Below, piece by piece: positions 8,686 through 17,805 of a stretch of DNA of 64,000 nt (position 1 is its first letter; each line of letters begins with the position of its first letter). Both the position numbers and the translations under genes were made by a program. The notes under the pieces are model-generated. The model saw only the letters and a program-made list of their open reading frames with translations. It searched no databases and was not told the origin of the DNA. This DNA comes from Leptospira wolbachii serovar Codice str. CDC (GTDB lineage: Bacteria > Spirochaetota > Leptospiria > Leptospirales > Leptospiraceae), in assembly GCF_000332515.2 (NCBI RefSeq), contig NZ_AOGZ02000014.1, forward strand, positions 760,001-824,000, written 5' to 3'.

Positions 8686-11109
8686 ATGAAGATATCAAAA
8701 CCGATCTTCCTTTTGATCCTGCTCATCACAACACTTAGTGGTTGCGATCCCAGTAACATTGCTGCTGTACCTATCGCCAAAAAAGCAGTGTTAGATCTTC
8801 GTGGTTGGAACTTTGAAACCATGGGGAATGTTCCACTCAATGGAGAATGGCGAATCGACTGGAAGGATTGGACCCCAAAAGAAGATGCTCTGAATCAGGA
8901 ATTCACCGTAGTACCTGGGCATTGGGCTAACTCAAAATCAGAAAAATATCCAACTGGTTTTGCCACACTAAGCCTAACAATATTAGTTTCTGATAATGCA
9001 GAATCTTTGTATCTTCAGAATGGAGTTACTCGCAATGCTTTTGAAATTTCTGCCGGTAATGAGACCATCTACAAATCAGGGACTATTGGAGAAAATTATT
9101 CCTCTGAGATTCCCAATCTTAACGTACAAACTGTATCTTTACCAAATTCGCCAAACAACCAGATTCATCTCTCCGTAAGAATTTCCTGCTTTCATTACCA
9201 TATTTGTGGGATTGCGACACCATACATTTTAGGAACCCATTTAGGAATCAATAAGTCATTTTTAGAAACCATTGGCCGAGATGTTTTTGTATTAGCATCC
9301 CTTCTTACCTTAGCCTTCTTCCATCTTGTTTTATATCTTTTTTGGAGAGATGAAAAAACTCATATCTACTTTGCATCCGTTTGTTTTTTAGCCGCAATTC
9401 GCTTATTAAGCACAGGCGAAACTCGATTAATCTACAACTACCTTCCTCCTGGAATCTACGAAACCATGGTAAGAATCAATGGAATCAGTTTTGTTCTATT
9501 GTATCTTTCTTTTGTCCTTTACGTGAGAGAAATTTATAATTCAAAAGAATATATTTTTGTTTATAGGATCAACTTCTTTGTGGCATTTTTATTATTCTTT
9601 GCATTACCTCTAGATATACTTACCTTTTCAAAATTTCTAGCACTACATCTCATCCTCTCCCTCCTCGCACTTTTTGGATTACTCTATCCTATCATTCACG
9701 GAGTGATTTTAAAAAAACCGGGTAGCCGATTCTTTTTATTTTCAGTGATTGCAACTATGTCTTTGTTCTCCTTAGACATCCTAACTGAATTTGCAAAAAA
9801 AGGGACCGCTTATCTTGCACAATACGGGTTTCTTGTATTTGGCCTTTCACAAGCACTCTTCATTGCAGATAGGATGATTGAGAACTTTAGAAACAAGGAA
9901 AGACTCAAACAAGAAAAAGAAAATGCAGAGGCAAAGGTAAACTTCAAAACCGCTTTCCTTTCCACAATGAGCCACGAAATCAGAACACCCATGAATGGAA
10001 TATTGGGAATGACTCAAATATTAAAACAAACAGAATTATCTGAAGAACAAAGAGAATACTTAAATCTCATTCAATTTAGCGGAGATAATTTGTTACTACT
10101 TGTGAATGATATTTTGGATTTAACAAAACTAGAATCTGGACAATTTGAGTTACATTTAGAACCACTTCCTCTTCCTAAATTTTTAAATGATTGTATCCAT
10201 CTTTTTAAATCACAAACAAATTCAAATCAACTGAAGATTGAATTAGATTTTTTAAACAAACTACCTGCGTTTCTGATCACAGACCAAAGACGATTTGCAC
10301 AGATTTTGGCTAACCTACTCAGCAATGCGGTAAAATTTACGGAGAAAGGAACCATCTCTGTTTCAATAGAATCAATTCCTTTGCCAGACAACCATGTTCG
10401 ATTGGTGATTTCAGTCAAAGACACTGGGATAGGAATTCCTGAAGATAGGATGGGAATTTTGTTCCAACCATTCTCTCAAGTACATTCCCATCTTACTGAA
10501 AAAACAGTGGGGACAGGACTTGGACTTGCTATCACGAAAAAATTAATCGAGGAAATGGGAGGATCCATTTCTGTACATAGTATTTACGGAAGGGGTTCCA
10601 ATTTCACATTTCAATTTGATTCTCAAATTCCAGAAGAATCCTTTCAGCCAAATCCATCTACCAACGAAGGCGAAACCATTCCCAAAATCGAATGGGATTC
10701 TAAGTTATCCGAAAAATATCCTTTGAAGATTTTAATTGCTGATGACGATCCTATCAATCAAAAAGTATCCAGCCTTTTCTTAAAGAAACTTGGATACACC
10801 GCCTTACAGGCTGAAAATGGAGAAGGAACATTGGATATGGTTCGATCAGAATTGCCTGATCTTGTTTTTATGGACATTCAAATGCCGGACATGGACGGAA
10901 TCACTGTGACTAAGTGCATTCGCCAATCTCAGGCCATTCCCAAACAACCAGTAATTATAGCTCTTACTGCCAATGTCCTCGAGGAAGAAAAACAAAGATG
11001 CCTTTCCAGTGGAATGGATGATTTTATGACAAAACCACTCTTGTTACACGACCTTGATTTTATGATCCGAAAATGGGCCAAAAAAGATTTAGCGCCGTCC
11101 AATACTTAA
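8686..11109 (+). CDS. 7TMR-DISM hybrid histidine kinase, lipoprotein-type N-terminus
   Basis: An 807-residue two-component sensor. A lipoprotein-like signal (hydrophobic stretch ending LSGC, Cys20) precedes an extracytoplasmic carbohydrate-binding-like DISM domain (about 30-195). A seven-helix membrane block (about 199-395), a HisKA domain with phospho-acceptor His430 (STMSHEIRTPMNG) and an HATPase follow (N box near LLSNAVKF, DTGIGIPED with D579, GTGLGLAI). The C-terminus is a receiver with phospho-acceptor Asp730 (LVFMDIQMPDMDG). No separate DNA-binding output is fused. The ATG at 8686 (AAAGG just upstream) is preferred to the longer frame from 8593, which overlaps the sigma gene. The coexistence of a lipobox and TM helices is unusual; Cys20 may instead lie in an ordinary signal peptide. 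Confidence 0.92.
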   Translation: MKISKPIFLLILLITTLSGCDPSNIAAVPIAKKAVLDLRGWNFETMGNVPLNGEWRIDWKDWTPKEDALNQEFTVVPGHWANSKSEKYPTGFATLSLTILVSDNAESLYLQNGVTRNAFEISAGNETIYKSGTIGENYSSEIPNLNVQTVSLPNSPNNQIHLSVRISCFHYHICGIATPYILGTHLGINKSFLETIGRDVFVLASLLTLAFFHLVLYLFWRDEKTHIYFASVCFLAAIRLLSTGETRLIYNYLPPGIYETMVRINGISFVLLYLSFVLYVREIYNSKEYIFVYRINFFVAFLLFFALPLDILTFSKFLALHLILSLLALFGLLYPIIHGVILKKPGSRFFLFSVIATMSLFSLDILTEFAKKGTAYLAQYGFLVFGLSQALFIADRMIENFRNKERLKQEKENAEAKVNFKTAFLSTMSHEIRTPMNGILGMTQILKQTELSEEQREYLNLIQFSGDNLLLLVNDILDLTKLESGQFELHLEPLPLPKFLNDCIHLFKSQTNSNQLKIELDFLNKLPAFLITDQRRFAQILANLLSNAVKFTEKGTISVSIESIPLPDNHVRLVISVKDTGIGIPEDRMGILFQPFSQVHSHLTEKTVGTGLGLAITKKLIEEMGGSISVHSIYGRGSNFTFQFDSQIPEESFQPNPSTNEGETIPKIEWDSKLSEKYPLKILIADDDPINQKVSSLFLKKLGYTALQAENGEGTLDMVRSELPDLVFMDIQMPDMDGITVTKCIRQSQAIPKQPVIIALTANVLEEEKQRCLSSGMDDFMTKPLLLHDLDFMIRKWAKKDLAPSNT

Positions 11110-11121
11110 AGGACAATACTT

Positions 11122-12153
11122 TTGGCTACAACCCTCGGCAAACTTCCCCACGGCGATATCCTCAAACGCATTTCTCAGTCAGAACATTTTCAGTCAGGTA
11201 GCTTTCAGAACCTGGAACATACCGAGATGTTAGCACCTAACAGCTCCTATTGGAAAATGGCAATAAAGTATTGGCAAAAACCAAATTCGATTCGACCATC
11301 ATCTCCCATTCCCTCTTCGAAAATCAATTTAAAAGAATTAGATGCCACGAAGCCGCAATACATTTGGTTCGGACATTCTTCTTATTTACTGCTTGCTGAA
11401 GGTAAAAAAATCTTAGTTGATCCTGTTTTTTCCGGTTATGCTTCTCCTGTTCCCTTTGCAGTTCAGTCTTTTGAAGGAACAGATGTTTATTTACCAGAGG
11501 ATATGCCTGATTTAGATATCTTACTCATCACACATGATCATTATGACCACCTAGATTATGAAACTGTAATCAAATTACACCCACGGACAAAAACCATCAT
11601 TGTTCCGCTAGGTGTCTCTGCCCATCTTCTTTCTTGGGGTGTTCCTTTACAGAAAATTGTGGAGTTAGATTGGTTTGAATCTAAAGAAATTGTTCCTAAC
11701 CTGACTGTCACCGCCACTCCCACTAGGCATTTTTCTGGACGAAGTGTACTGCGAAACAAAAGCCTCTGGTGTTCCTATGTATTAAAGGTTGGAGAGTACA
11801 AAGTGTTCGTGGGTGGTGACTCTGGATTTGGGTCGGTATTCGAAACCATAGGCAAAAAGTATGGACCCTTTGACTTGGCATTCTTAGAATGTGGACAATA
11901 CGGTGACGACTGGCCTTCGATCCACATGCGCCCAGAAGAAACAGCATTGGCAGCAGAAACCATTGGGGCCAAATCTTTTGTGCCAGTCCATTGGGGGAAA
12001 TTCATTCTTTCCCTCCATCCTTGGAATGACCCAATCAAACGAGTTCTCATTGCTTCCCAAAACTTAAAACTCAATTTACAGGTTCCTAAAATTGGAGAAA
12101 GTTTTTCCTTCACTGGATCCGGTAGTGTGGATGGCTGGTGGAATTTTCAGTGA
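11122..12153 (+). CDS. NAPE-PLD-like metallo-beta-lactamase-fold hydrolase
   Basis: A 343-residue zinc hydrolase of the UlaG/NAPE-phospholipase D type. WFGHSSYLLLAEGKKILVDP is at about 82-101 and the zinc motif THDHYDHLD at 137-145. Further metal ligands follow in TRHFSGR, VGGDSGFG and PVHWGKF. This arrangement matches bacterial N-acyl-phosphatidylethanolamine-hydrolysing phospholipase D homologues, suggesting a lipid or phosphodiester substrate. It has no signal peptide, so it is probably cytoplasmic or membrane-associated. The TTG start has AAAGGA about eight bases upstream and lies 12 nt after the kinase gene, so the two may share a transcript. The exact substrate cannot be read from the sequence. 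Confidence 0.85.
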   Translation: MATTLGKLPHGDILKRISQSEHFQSGSFQNLEHTEMLAPNSSYWKMAIKYWQKPNSIRPSSPIPSSKINLKELDATKPQYIWFGHSSYLLLAEGKKILVDPVFSGYASPVPFAVQSFEGTDVYLPEDMPDLDILLITHDHYDHLDYETVIKLHPRTKTIIVPLGVSAHLLSWGVPLQKIVELDWFESKEIVPNLTVTATPTRHFSGRSVLRNKSLWCSYVLKVGEYKVFVGGDSGFGSVFETIGKKYGPFDLAFLECGQYGDDWPSIHMRPEETALAAETIGAKSFVPVHWGKFILSLHPWNDPIKRVLIASQNLKLNLQVPKIGESFSFTGSGSVDGWWNFQ

Positions 12154-12206
12154 CAGAGAAATGGTTCCTTAAATATAGTCAGATAGATTTTATTTAGGTC
12201 TTTAAA

Positions 12207-12944
12207 ATGAAACATGCCTTAGTTGTTGGCGCTACTTCCGATATCGGAATCCATATTGTAGAATCCCTTGCCAAAAGGGGATTTTCCTTGTCTTTAACAG
12301 GAAGAAACAAACAGAAGTTAAATGAAATTCTAAAAAAACTAAGCCACCAATTCCCAACGATAACCATTGATACTTACCAATGGGATATCACTGATTTTTC
12401 CTCTCATACTTTATTTTATGGCTCCCTTACCACCAAACCTTCGATTGTTTTTTTTGTCGCAGGGTATTATGAAGACCAAACCAAAGCCAGGGAAGACCAA
12501 AAAGAATTACTAAAAACAATCAATACCAACTACACTGGTGTTGTTTCTCTTATCAATACAATCTCTTTGGATATGGAACAGAGGGGGAACGGAACCATTG
12601 TTGCCATTAGTTCTGTGGCTGGAGAGCGCGGAAGACAAATGAATTATATTTATGGGAGTGCCAAAGCAGGCCTCACTACCTATCTTTCTGGCCTTAGGTC
12701 TCTTTTGTTTCCCAAAGGAGTCCAAATCTGCACCATCCAACTGGGACCAGTGTATACTAAAATGTCAGAAGGCCACAATCTCCTCCCGTGGCTCACCTTA
12801 CAGCCGGAAGTTGCTGGTGAACTTATTGTGAAAGCGGGCCTTGCGAAAAAAGATTTAGTTTACATTCGTTGGCCTTGGCGTTGGATCATGTTAGGGATTC
12901 GCATCATCCCTGAATGGATCTTCAAACGCCTTCCACCTTTTTAA
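12207..12944 (+). CDS. SDR-family oxidoreductase
   Basis: A 245-residue short-chain dehydrogenase/reductase. The nucleotide-binding motif is at the N-terminus (VVGATSDIGIHIVESLAKRG). The catalytic Ser lies in VAISSVAGERGR, and the catalytic pair is YGSAK (Tyr-x-x-x-Lys) at about 148-152. The basic residues after strand 2 (TGRNKQK) favour NADP(H). The C-terminus is hydrophobic (RWIMLGIRIIPEWIFKRL), as in SDR homologues attached to membranes that act on lipids or polyprenyl sugars. It follows the NAPE-PLD-like gene by 53 bp and may be co-transcribed. Substrate unknown. Confidence 0.88.
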   Translation: MKHALVVGATSDIGIHIVESLAKRGFSLSLTGRNKQKLNEILKKLSHQFPTITIDTYQWDITDFSSHTLFYGSLTTKPSIVFFVAGYYEDQTKAREDQKELLKTINTNYTGVVSLINTISLDMEQRGNGTIVAISSVAGERGRQMNYIYGSAKAGLTTYLSGLRSLLFPKGVQICTIQLGPVYTKMSEGHNLLPWLTLQPEVAGELIVKAGLAKKDLVYIRWPWRWIMLGIRIIPEWIFKRLPPF

Positions 12945-12962
12945 TCATTGGAAATAAACCAG

Positions 12963-12978
12963 AACCGACGACTCGGTT
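12963..12978. terminator. possible bidirectional hairpin between convergent genes
   Basis: AACCGA (12963-12968) and TCGGTT (12973-12978) form a perfect 6-bp stem with a CGAC loop, between the convergent SDR and Sco genes. Only a weak A/T run follows on either side. Position supports a terminator; the short stem makes it uncertain. Confidence 0.35.
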
Positions 12979-12999
12979 AACAAAAATCCGTTTTGCTAA

Positions 13000-13617
13000 T
13001 TACTTTAACTTCTGATACTGTGTTACCAGGGTATCGGTATTGGAACCTATCCCTTCGATCCGAGAGACAACGATTCCTTCTTTAGAAACCAAACTATAAA
13101 CAGCAGAATGGTTAAATTCACCATTCGAAATCTTTTTGTAATTAATACCTAGAACCACGGACAACATACGAACATCCTCTTCCTTACCAGAAAGCAGAGT
13201 CCAATTGTCGTTTAATTTCATTTTCTTTTTATAAGCACTGAGAACAGTGGGAGTATCTTTTTCAGGATCAAAACTAACAAGAACCATACGAGGCTCTTGT
13301 CCCGTTGTTTCTTTTATTTTTTTTGCTAGTTGTTCCATATCTGCGACAAGTCTTGGACAAATGGATTGGCAAGTGGCATAAAACATACTAATAATAAAAA
13401 GTGAGCCTTTGTAATTTTTTAGAACTACTTTCTGGTTGGATTCTGTTGTCCACTGGGAACCCAAGTCAAATAAACTCCCTTGAGCAGCGTCACTAGCGGC
13501 CAAAACATGGTCATCTCCATGATGGTGGTGTTCTCCTGAGTTATGTTCATCACAACCAAAACTCAAAATAGAGGTAATAAAAAGAATCATGATTCTGTGA
13601 GTGAATTGTATTTTCAT
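13000..13617 (-). CDS. Sco-family copper chaperone, His-rich lipoprotein
   Basis: A 205-residue Sco1/SenC protein with a thioredoxin fold that handles copper outside the inner membrane. The N-terminus has a lipobox-like end (ILSFGC), then a histidine-rich stretch (GEHHHHGDDH) likely to bind metal. The Sco copper site is complete: CxxxC in FYATCQSICPRL and the distal His in GEFNHSAVY. It overlaps the SUMF1-like gene by 4 nt (ATGA) and closes the nirK operon. That suggests it delivers copper to NirK or keeps its site reduced; a role for a CuA oxidase is the alternative. Confidence 0.92.
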   Translation of the reverse strand: MKIQFTHRIMILFITSILSFGCDEHNSGEHHHHGDDHVLAASDAAQGSLFDLGSQWTTESNQKVVLKNYKGSLFIISMFYATCQSICPRLVADMEQLAKKIKETTGQEPRMVLVSFDPEKDTPTVLSAYKKKMKLNDNWTLLSGKEEDVRMLSVVLGINYKKISNGEFNHSAVYSLVSKEGIVVSRIEGIGSNTDTLVTQYQKLK

Positions 13618-14381
13618 AATGGATTGTCCTTATTTTTTTTATCTGATGCACATCGAAATCCTAAATATTTGGCGGTATACCAACCCTTTAAACCAGCACG
13701 ATACCCATAACGCATGTAAGATGCATAATTGGAAAAATCATTTGCTTTGAGAGAACCGCCCCCACAAAAAAGATTACTTTCTAAATCTGTATCTTGCCTG
13801 GAATCCCCAGTGACAGAAGTGTTATTAAAATCAAACACCCACTCCCAAATCATTCCATGTTGGTCATACACTCCAAATCCGTTTTTGTATCGTCCCACAG
13901 AAGGAAGAAATTCTGGTTTTTGTTCCCCATACCAATTTAAGATCACCATCTCCACTGCTTTTTTATTTTTACCAGCAGGAGGAATACTAGCAGCATACTC
14001 CCATTCGGATTCCAAGGGCAGTCTTTTTCCTTTCCATTGGCAATACGCATTGGCTGAAAACCAAGAAACATAGGTAACAGGGGAATTGGTTTGGTTGGTT
14101 TCTGGGCCCTTTCCCTTCCAATCTCCTAAATAACCGCCATCGGCAAATAGAGGAGATACTTTTCCCTTTTTCCATTCAGGATTGGCTCCGATAAACTCGA
14201 AATATTCTTTCTGTGTTGCCGGGTACTCATCCAAATAAAAACTTTTGATTTTTACACTAACACCTAACTGGGAATCAGTTTCTTTTAGAAAGGGTTTCCA
14301 ATTTCCGGCTGGGATTTTTACCATTTCGCCGAAAACTGGAAACACAAGAATTAAAATCATAAGAAAAAACAAACGATACAT
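13614..14381 (-). CDS. SUMF1/NirV-like protein of the nirK operon
   Basis: A 255-residue exported protein of the formylglycine-generating-enzyme (SUMF1) fold. It has a signal peptide (FFLMILILVFPVFG), then typical fold motifs: YPATQKEYFEF, PVTYVSWFSANAYCQWKGKR, LPLESEWEYAAS and a closing YLGFRCAS. The Cys pair that true formylglycine-generating enzymes carry before the last strand is absent; the equivalent region reads NYASYMRYGYRAG. Sulfatase activation is therefore unlikely. Its place between nirK and sco matches NirV, the SUMF1-fold protein linked to nirK in denitrifiers, whose exact role is unsettled. It lies 22 bp from nirK and overlaps sco by 4 nt. Confidence 0.82.
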   Translation of the reverse strand: MYRLFFLMILILVFPVFGEMVKIPAGNWKPFLKETDSQLGVSVKIKSFYLDEYPATQKEYFEFIGANPEWKKGKVSPLFADGGYLGDWKGKGPETNQTNSPVTYVSWFSANAYCQWKGKRLPLESEWEYAASIPPAGKNKKAVEMVILNWYGEQKPEFLPSVGRYKNGFGVYDQHGMIWEWVFDFNNTSVTGDSRQDTDLESNLFCGGGSLKANDFSNYASYMRYGYRAGLKGWYTAKYLGFRCASDKKNKDNPL

Positions 14382-14403
14382 GTTTGGCTCTTAGACTGCG
14401 ATG

Positions 14404-15804
14404 TTATCTTACCTCTGCTTCCGAAACCATAATACCTTTGTTACCCCACTGGTTGTAAACATAACTAAGGACACTGGCAATCTCCTCATTAGAGAGTTCT
14501 AAATGAGGCATCACGTTATTGTATTTTTGTCCATTGACAGTAATCGGTCCACTCAATCCCTTTTTCAAAATCTGAATGGCCCGGCCTTTGTCTGCATTGA
14601 GATAGTCCGACTTAGCCAGTGGAGGAAAAACTCCGACCACACCTTGTCCTTCTTTCATGTGACAAGCTGCGCAAACCGATTTATAAACACGTTCCCCATT
14701 GGCCAAAATTTCTTTGGGAGTTTTTGCTGAAGCTTTGGGTTTTACTTCCGTTACCATTCTTTGGATGGCAGGACCTTCCGGGAGGTATACAGTATCGTCT
14801 TGTTTTCCAGAATAAATAGTGGCGTTAGGTTCCCCTTCTACCTTTAGCATCCCAAGCGAACCTTTGTTAAATGTTCTAAAAATAGAATGGTCTACCAAAA
14901 TGAGGGTACCGGGAACTTCTACTTTAAAATCAACAATAGCAGAACCACCCGCAGGAATTAATGTAGTTTGTACATTTTTTTGGTTGGGAAGAACTCCACC
15001 TTCGGTATACACATTGTCAAAAATTTCTCCAATGACATGAAAAGAGGAAACTAAATTGGGTCCGCCATTTCCGACAAAAAGACGAACGGTTTCTCCCACT
15101 TTGGCTGTGATAGCTCTATCTTCTACAAGGGAACCTACAGATCCGTTAAACACTACGTAATCCGGAATTTCAGTAATCGCCTTTTCCATGCTAAATGGTT
15201 GGAGTCCTGGTTCCCCATTTTTCCCTTTAGTATAAAATTCACTTTGAACTACGTAGTATTCTTTATCAACTTTCGGAAGGTCATCCTTAGGTTGTACAAA
15301 GATCAAACCATACATACCGTTGGCGATATGCATTCCCACGGGAGAGGTAGCACAATGGTAAATATACAAACCAGGATTTAAGGCCTTAAAAGAAAATTTA
15401 GAAGCATGTCCCGGAATGGTAAGGGAGGCAGCAGCTCCTCCGCCTTGGCCAGTCACAGCGTGCAAATCAATGTTATGTGGCATTTTACTGGAAGGGTGGT
15501 TTTTTAGATGGAATTCTACATCATCTCCTTCACGAACACGGATCATGGGTCCAGGTACCGAACCTCCAAAGGTCCAAAAGGTATACTCAACTCCATCGGC
15601 AAGCCGACCTACCACTTCCACAGTTTCGATGTTTACGATCACTTTTGCTTCGCTCGTTCTGTCGATATGAGGTGGGACTTCAGGGGCATAAGTAAGTTTG
15701 GCCTCTTCTGTTTTTTGTCCCGAACAAACAGTGAATAGGCTTGTTATGACCATGAGGAGAAGATAAATTTTTAAGGTCTTTGATTTCGGTAGTTTCATAT
15801 ACAT
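14404..15804 (-). CDS. nirK: copper nitrite reductase fused to cytochrome c
   Basis: A 466-residue enzyme that reduces nitrite to NO outside the inner membrane. After a signal peptide (possible lipobox FTVC) come two cupredoxin domains with all copper ligands. Type 1: H110, C151, H159, M164. Type 2: H115, H150, H306, with catalytic D113 and H256 ([38 protein letters not shown]). Residues 375-455 are a fused class I cytochrome c with CAACH (378-382) and probable axial Met433. Such fusions take electrons through the tethered haem. The frame is open to 15852, but the ATG at 15804 is preferred: AAAGGA lies seven bases upstream, and the longer form would cover the promoter. No NO reductase is in view. 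Confidence 0.95.
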   Translation of the reverse strand: MYMKLPKSKTLKIYLLLMVITSLFTVCSGQKTEEAKLTYAPEVPPHIDRTSEAKVIVNIETVEVVGRLADGVEYTFWTFGGSVPGPMIRVREGDDVEFHLKNHPSSKMPHNIDLHAVTGQGGGAAASLTIPGHASKFSFKALNPGLYIYHCATSPVGMHIANGMYGLIFVQPKDDLPKVDKEYYVVQSEFYTKGKNGEPGLQPFSMEKAITEIPDYVVFNGSVGSLVEDRAITAKVGETVRLFVGNGGPNLVSSFHVIGEIFDNVYTEGGVLPNQKNVQTTLIPAGGSAIVDFKVEVPGTLILVDHSIFRTFNKGSLGMLKVEGEPNATIYSGKQDDTVYLPEGPAIQRMVTEVKPKASAKTPKEILANGERVYKSVCAACHMKEGQGVVGVFPPLAKSDYLNADKGRAIQILKKGLSGPITVNGQKYNNVMPHLELSNEEIASVLSYVYNQWGNKGIMVSEAEVR

Positions 15805-15823
15805 TTCCGTATCCTTTCGTTTC

Positions 15824-15865
15824 ATTCTAAATTGCCTAAACTCAACTCTCATTGATACAAATCAA
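15824..15865 (-). promoter_or_regulatory. FNR/DNR-type box and -10 element before nirK
   Basis: TTGAT-ACAA-ATCAA (15852-15865) is a perfect match to the FNR/CRP-superfamily half-sites TTGAT-N4-ATCAA. Reading toward nirK, TAGAAT (15824-15829) resembles a sigma-70 -10 box. A start at about 15817 would place the box centre at -41.5, the classic class II activator position. This fits activation of nirK by an FNR-, DNR- or NNR-type regulator under low oxygen or NO. The regulator is not in the window. Confidence 0.8.
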
Positions 15866-16012
15866 TAGATTCGAGTGCAAACATTACAAAATGCACAAAA
15901 AATGTGAATCGAGAAGTATTTTTTCCTCCACTTTCTTTAATTCAGGAAAAAACCGAGTTGAATTTCTAAATCGACGAATTCGAAACTGGGATAAATATGG
16001 GTTTGGTGCCCC

Positions 16013-17776
16013 ATGACTTTAGATCCGCAAAGAAGCCTCAGTAAGTTTCGCAGCCTACTCCATATCTCTTCCATTCTGAATGCAAACCTAGATTTGCACC
16101 AACTCCTTCCCCTAATTATGTTATATTCTAAAGATCTACTAGAAGCCGAGGCAAGCTCCCTTTTCCTTTTGGAAGATGAAGAATTTCTCTATTGCGAAGT
16201 CGCTCTCGGCGAAAAAGGTGAGATCATACAAGAGTATGCAAGGTTAGAGTTAGGTGAAGGTATTGTAGGGATGGTGGCCAGAGAGAAAAAACCCATCGCT
16301 CTGGAGGATGCTTACAAAGACCCAAGGTTCAATGCCAGTATGGACAAACGCACCGGTTTCAAAACCAAATCTCTTATTTGTGTGCCTCTCTTTGTAGAAG
16401 ACCGAATCATTGGGACTCTTGAGGTTATCAATAAAACCAACAATCGTTTGTTTGATTCCTCGGACTTGGAATATTTAATTTCTCTTTCTGAGGTGGCCGC
16501 CACCGCCATCCAAAATGCAAACACCAAAGATAGTTTAGACAAACGTATCCTCGAATTATCTTTGTTAAATGAATTTGAAAGGTTGTCGGTTTCCGAAAAG
16601 AGTTTACACGAACTAGGCAAATGGATTCTCAATCGTGTTTTAGAATATTTGGGAGCAACTTCTGGAACCATTTATCTCGCTAATGCGGAGAATCAAGAAC
16701 TAAGTATTCTCTCTGCTAAAGGAATTCCAGAAGAGGCCTATGAACAAATCAAAGTTCCTTATGGAACAGGTGTGTCGGGTTGGGTGGCAGACAAAAGAGA
16801 AAGCCTACTCATCCATAACTTAGATTTGGATCCTAGGTATAACAAACTCTCTCCTTACAAATTTGAATCCAAATCTCTTATTTCCGCGCCACTCATCTTT
16901 CAGAACGAACTGCTTGGTGTGATTAGTATCAACAATAAACTTTCAGGATATGCTTTCCAACATTCCGATTTAGACTTACTCACAAATATTGCAGCAAGAC
17001 TCAGTAGCACGATTAAAAATGCCCAACTATTTCACCAAATTGTAGATACGGGAAAAGAATTGAATCGCGCCAAAAACATCATGAAAAAAATCATGCCTTC
17101 GATTCTTCCCAGTACAAGCGAACTTTCCTATGGTGTGGCGCACATTCCTTTGGAACAAGTTGGTGGTGATTTTTATGATGTCACCCAACTGGAAGACTCT
17201 AAGTTTTCTATTTTGATAGCAGATATATCGGGTCATGGTCTTTCGGCTGCGGTTCTTGCGGCTATGGCACACATGGTTCTAAAAAACTTTGAACAAGACA
17301 TCAAACTTAGTCCTTCTTTATTTTTAACAACTCTGAACCACATGTTGTATGGAAAATTGGCAGGAAACTTCCTGACTGCTTTTTACGGAATCATCGACTT
17401 AAAAAACAATACCATACTTTGTGCAAATGCAGGCCACCACGCCCCATTTTTATTGGATAAAAAAGACTCACCTATTGTCCAGTTAGATGTCAAAGGAAAG
17501 ATTTTAGGACTCATCCCAGATCTGTTTTATGATGAAAAAACCTTCCCCTTCTCTTCGGGAAATCGCCTAGTAATGTATACAGATGGAATTACGGAACATA
17601 TGTCAAAGGATCATAACAAACGTTATGACGAAGATTTGTTTCAGAAAGCAATTCAAAAATCGAAGTCTCTCGGTGCCCAAAGCTCAGCTGATGATCTCAT
17701 CCAAGCCGCAAAAGATTATGTGGGATCTAACGACTTTGCAGATGATGTAACAGTTTTATTAGTGGATCGGATTTAA
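16013..17776 (+). CDS. GAF-GAF-PP2C (RsbU-type) serine phosphatase
   Basis: A 587-residue cytoplasmic phosphatase. Two GAF sensor domains (about 20-165 and 195-340) each end with the usual 'S-L-I-x-x-P-L' strand (KSLICVPLFVEDRIIGTLEV, KSLISAPLIFQNELLGVISI). A short helix leads into a SpoIIE/RsbU PP2C domain (about 380-585) with metal-binding motifs VGGDFYDV, ADISGHGLSAA, ANAGHHAP, MYTDGITE and DDVTVL. Such proteins dephosphorylate anti-sigma antagonists in partner-switching pathways. A STAS protein is encoded at 47489-47848, but no linked kinase is visible. The gene diverges from nirK across 208 bp and converges on the PAS receptor gene. No strong Shine-Dalgarno sequence is seen. Confidence 0.9.
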   Translation: MTLDPQRSLSKFRSLLHISSILNANLDLHQLLPLIMLYSKDLLEAEASSLFLLEDEEFLYCEVALGEKGEIIQEYARLELGEGIVGMVAREKKPIALEDAYKDPRFNASMDKRTGFKTKSLICVPLFVEDRIIGTLEVINKTNNRLFDSSDLEYLISLSEVAATAIQNANTKDSLDKRILELSLLNEFERLSVSEKSLHELGKWILNRVLEYLGATSGTIYLANAENQELSILSAKGIPEEAYEQIKVPYGTGVSGWVADKRESLLIHNLDLDPRYNKLSPYKFESKSLISAPLIFQNELLGVISINNKLSGYAFQHSDLDLLTNIAARLSSTIKNAQLFHQIVDTGKELNRAKNIMKKIMPSILPSTSELSYGVAHIPLEQVGGDFYDVTQLEDSKFSILIADISGHGLSAAVLAAMAHMVLKNFEQDIKLSPSLFLTTLNHMLYGKLAGNFLTAFYGIIDLKNNTILCANAGHHAPFLLDKKDSPIVQLDVKGKILGLIPDLFYDEKTFPFSSGNRLVMYTDGITEHMSKDHNKRYDEDLFQKAIQKSKSLGAQSSADDLIQAAKDYVGSNDFADDVTVLLVDRI

Positions 17777-17805
17777 AAGCCGACCCACTTTTATTATTTT
17801 AAAAC

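Noticed and set aside
13614..14381. Calling this gene a true formylglycine-generating enzyme
   Set aside because: The required Cys pair is absent, and no sulfatase gene is nearby.
15805..15852. Longer nirK start at 15852
   Set aside because: It would translate through the -10 element, and its ATG overlaps the FNR-type box; the ATG at 15804 has AAAGGA at good spacing and leads straight into the signal peptide.
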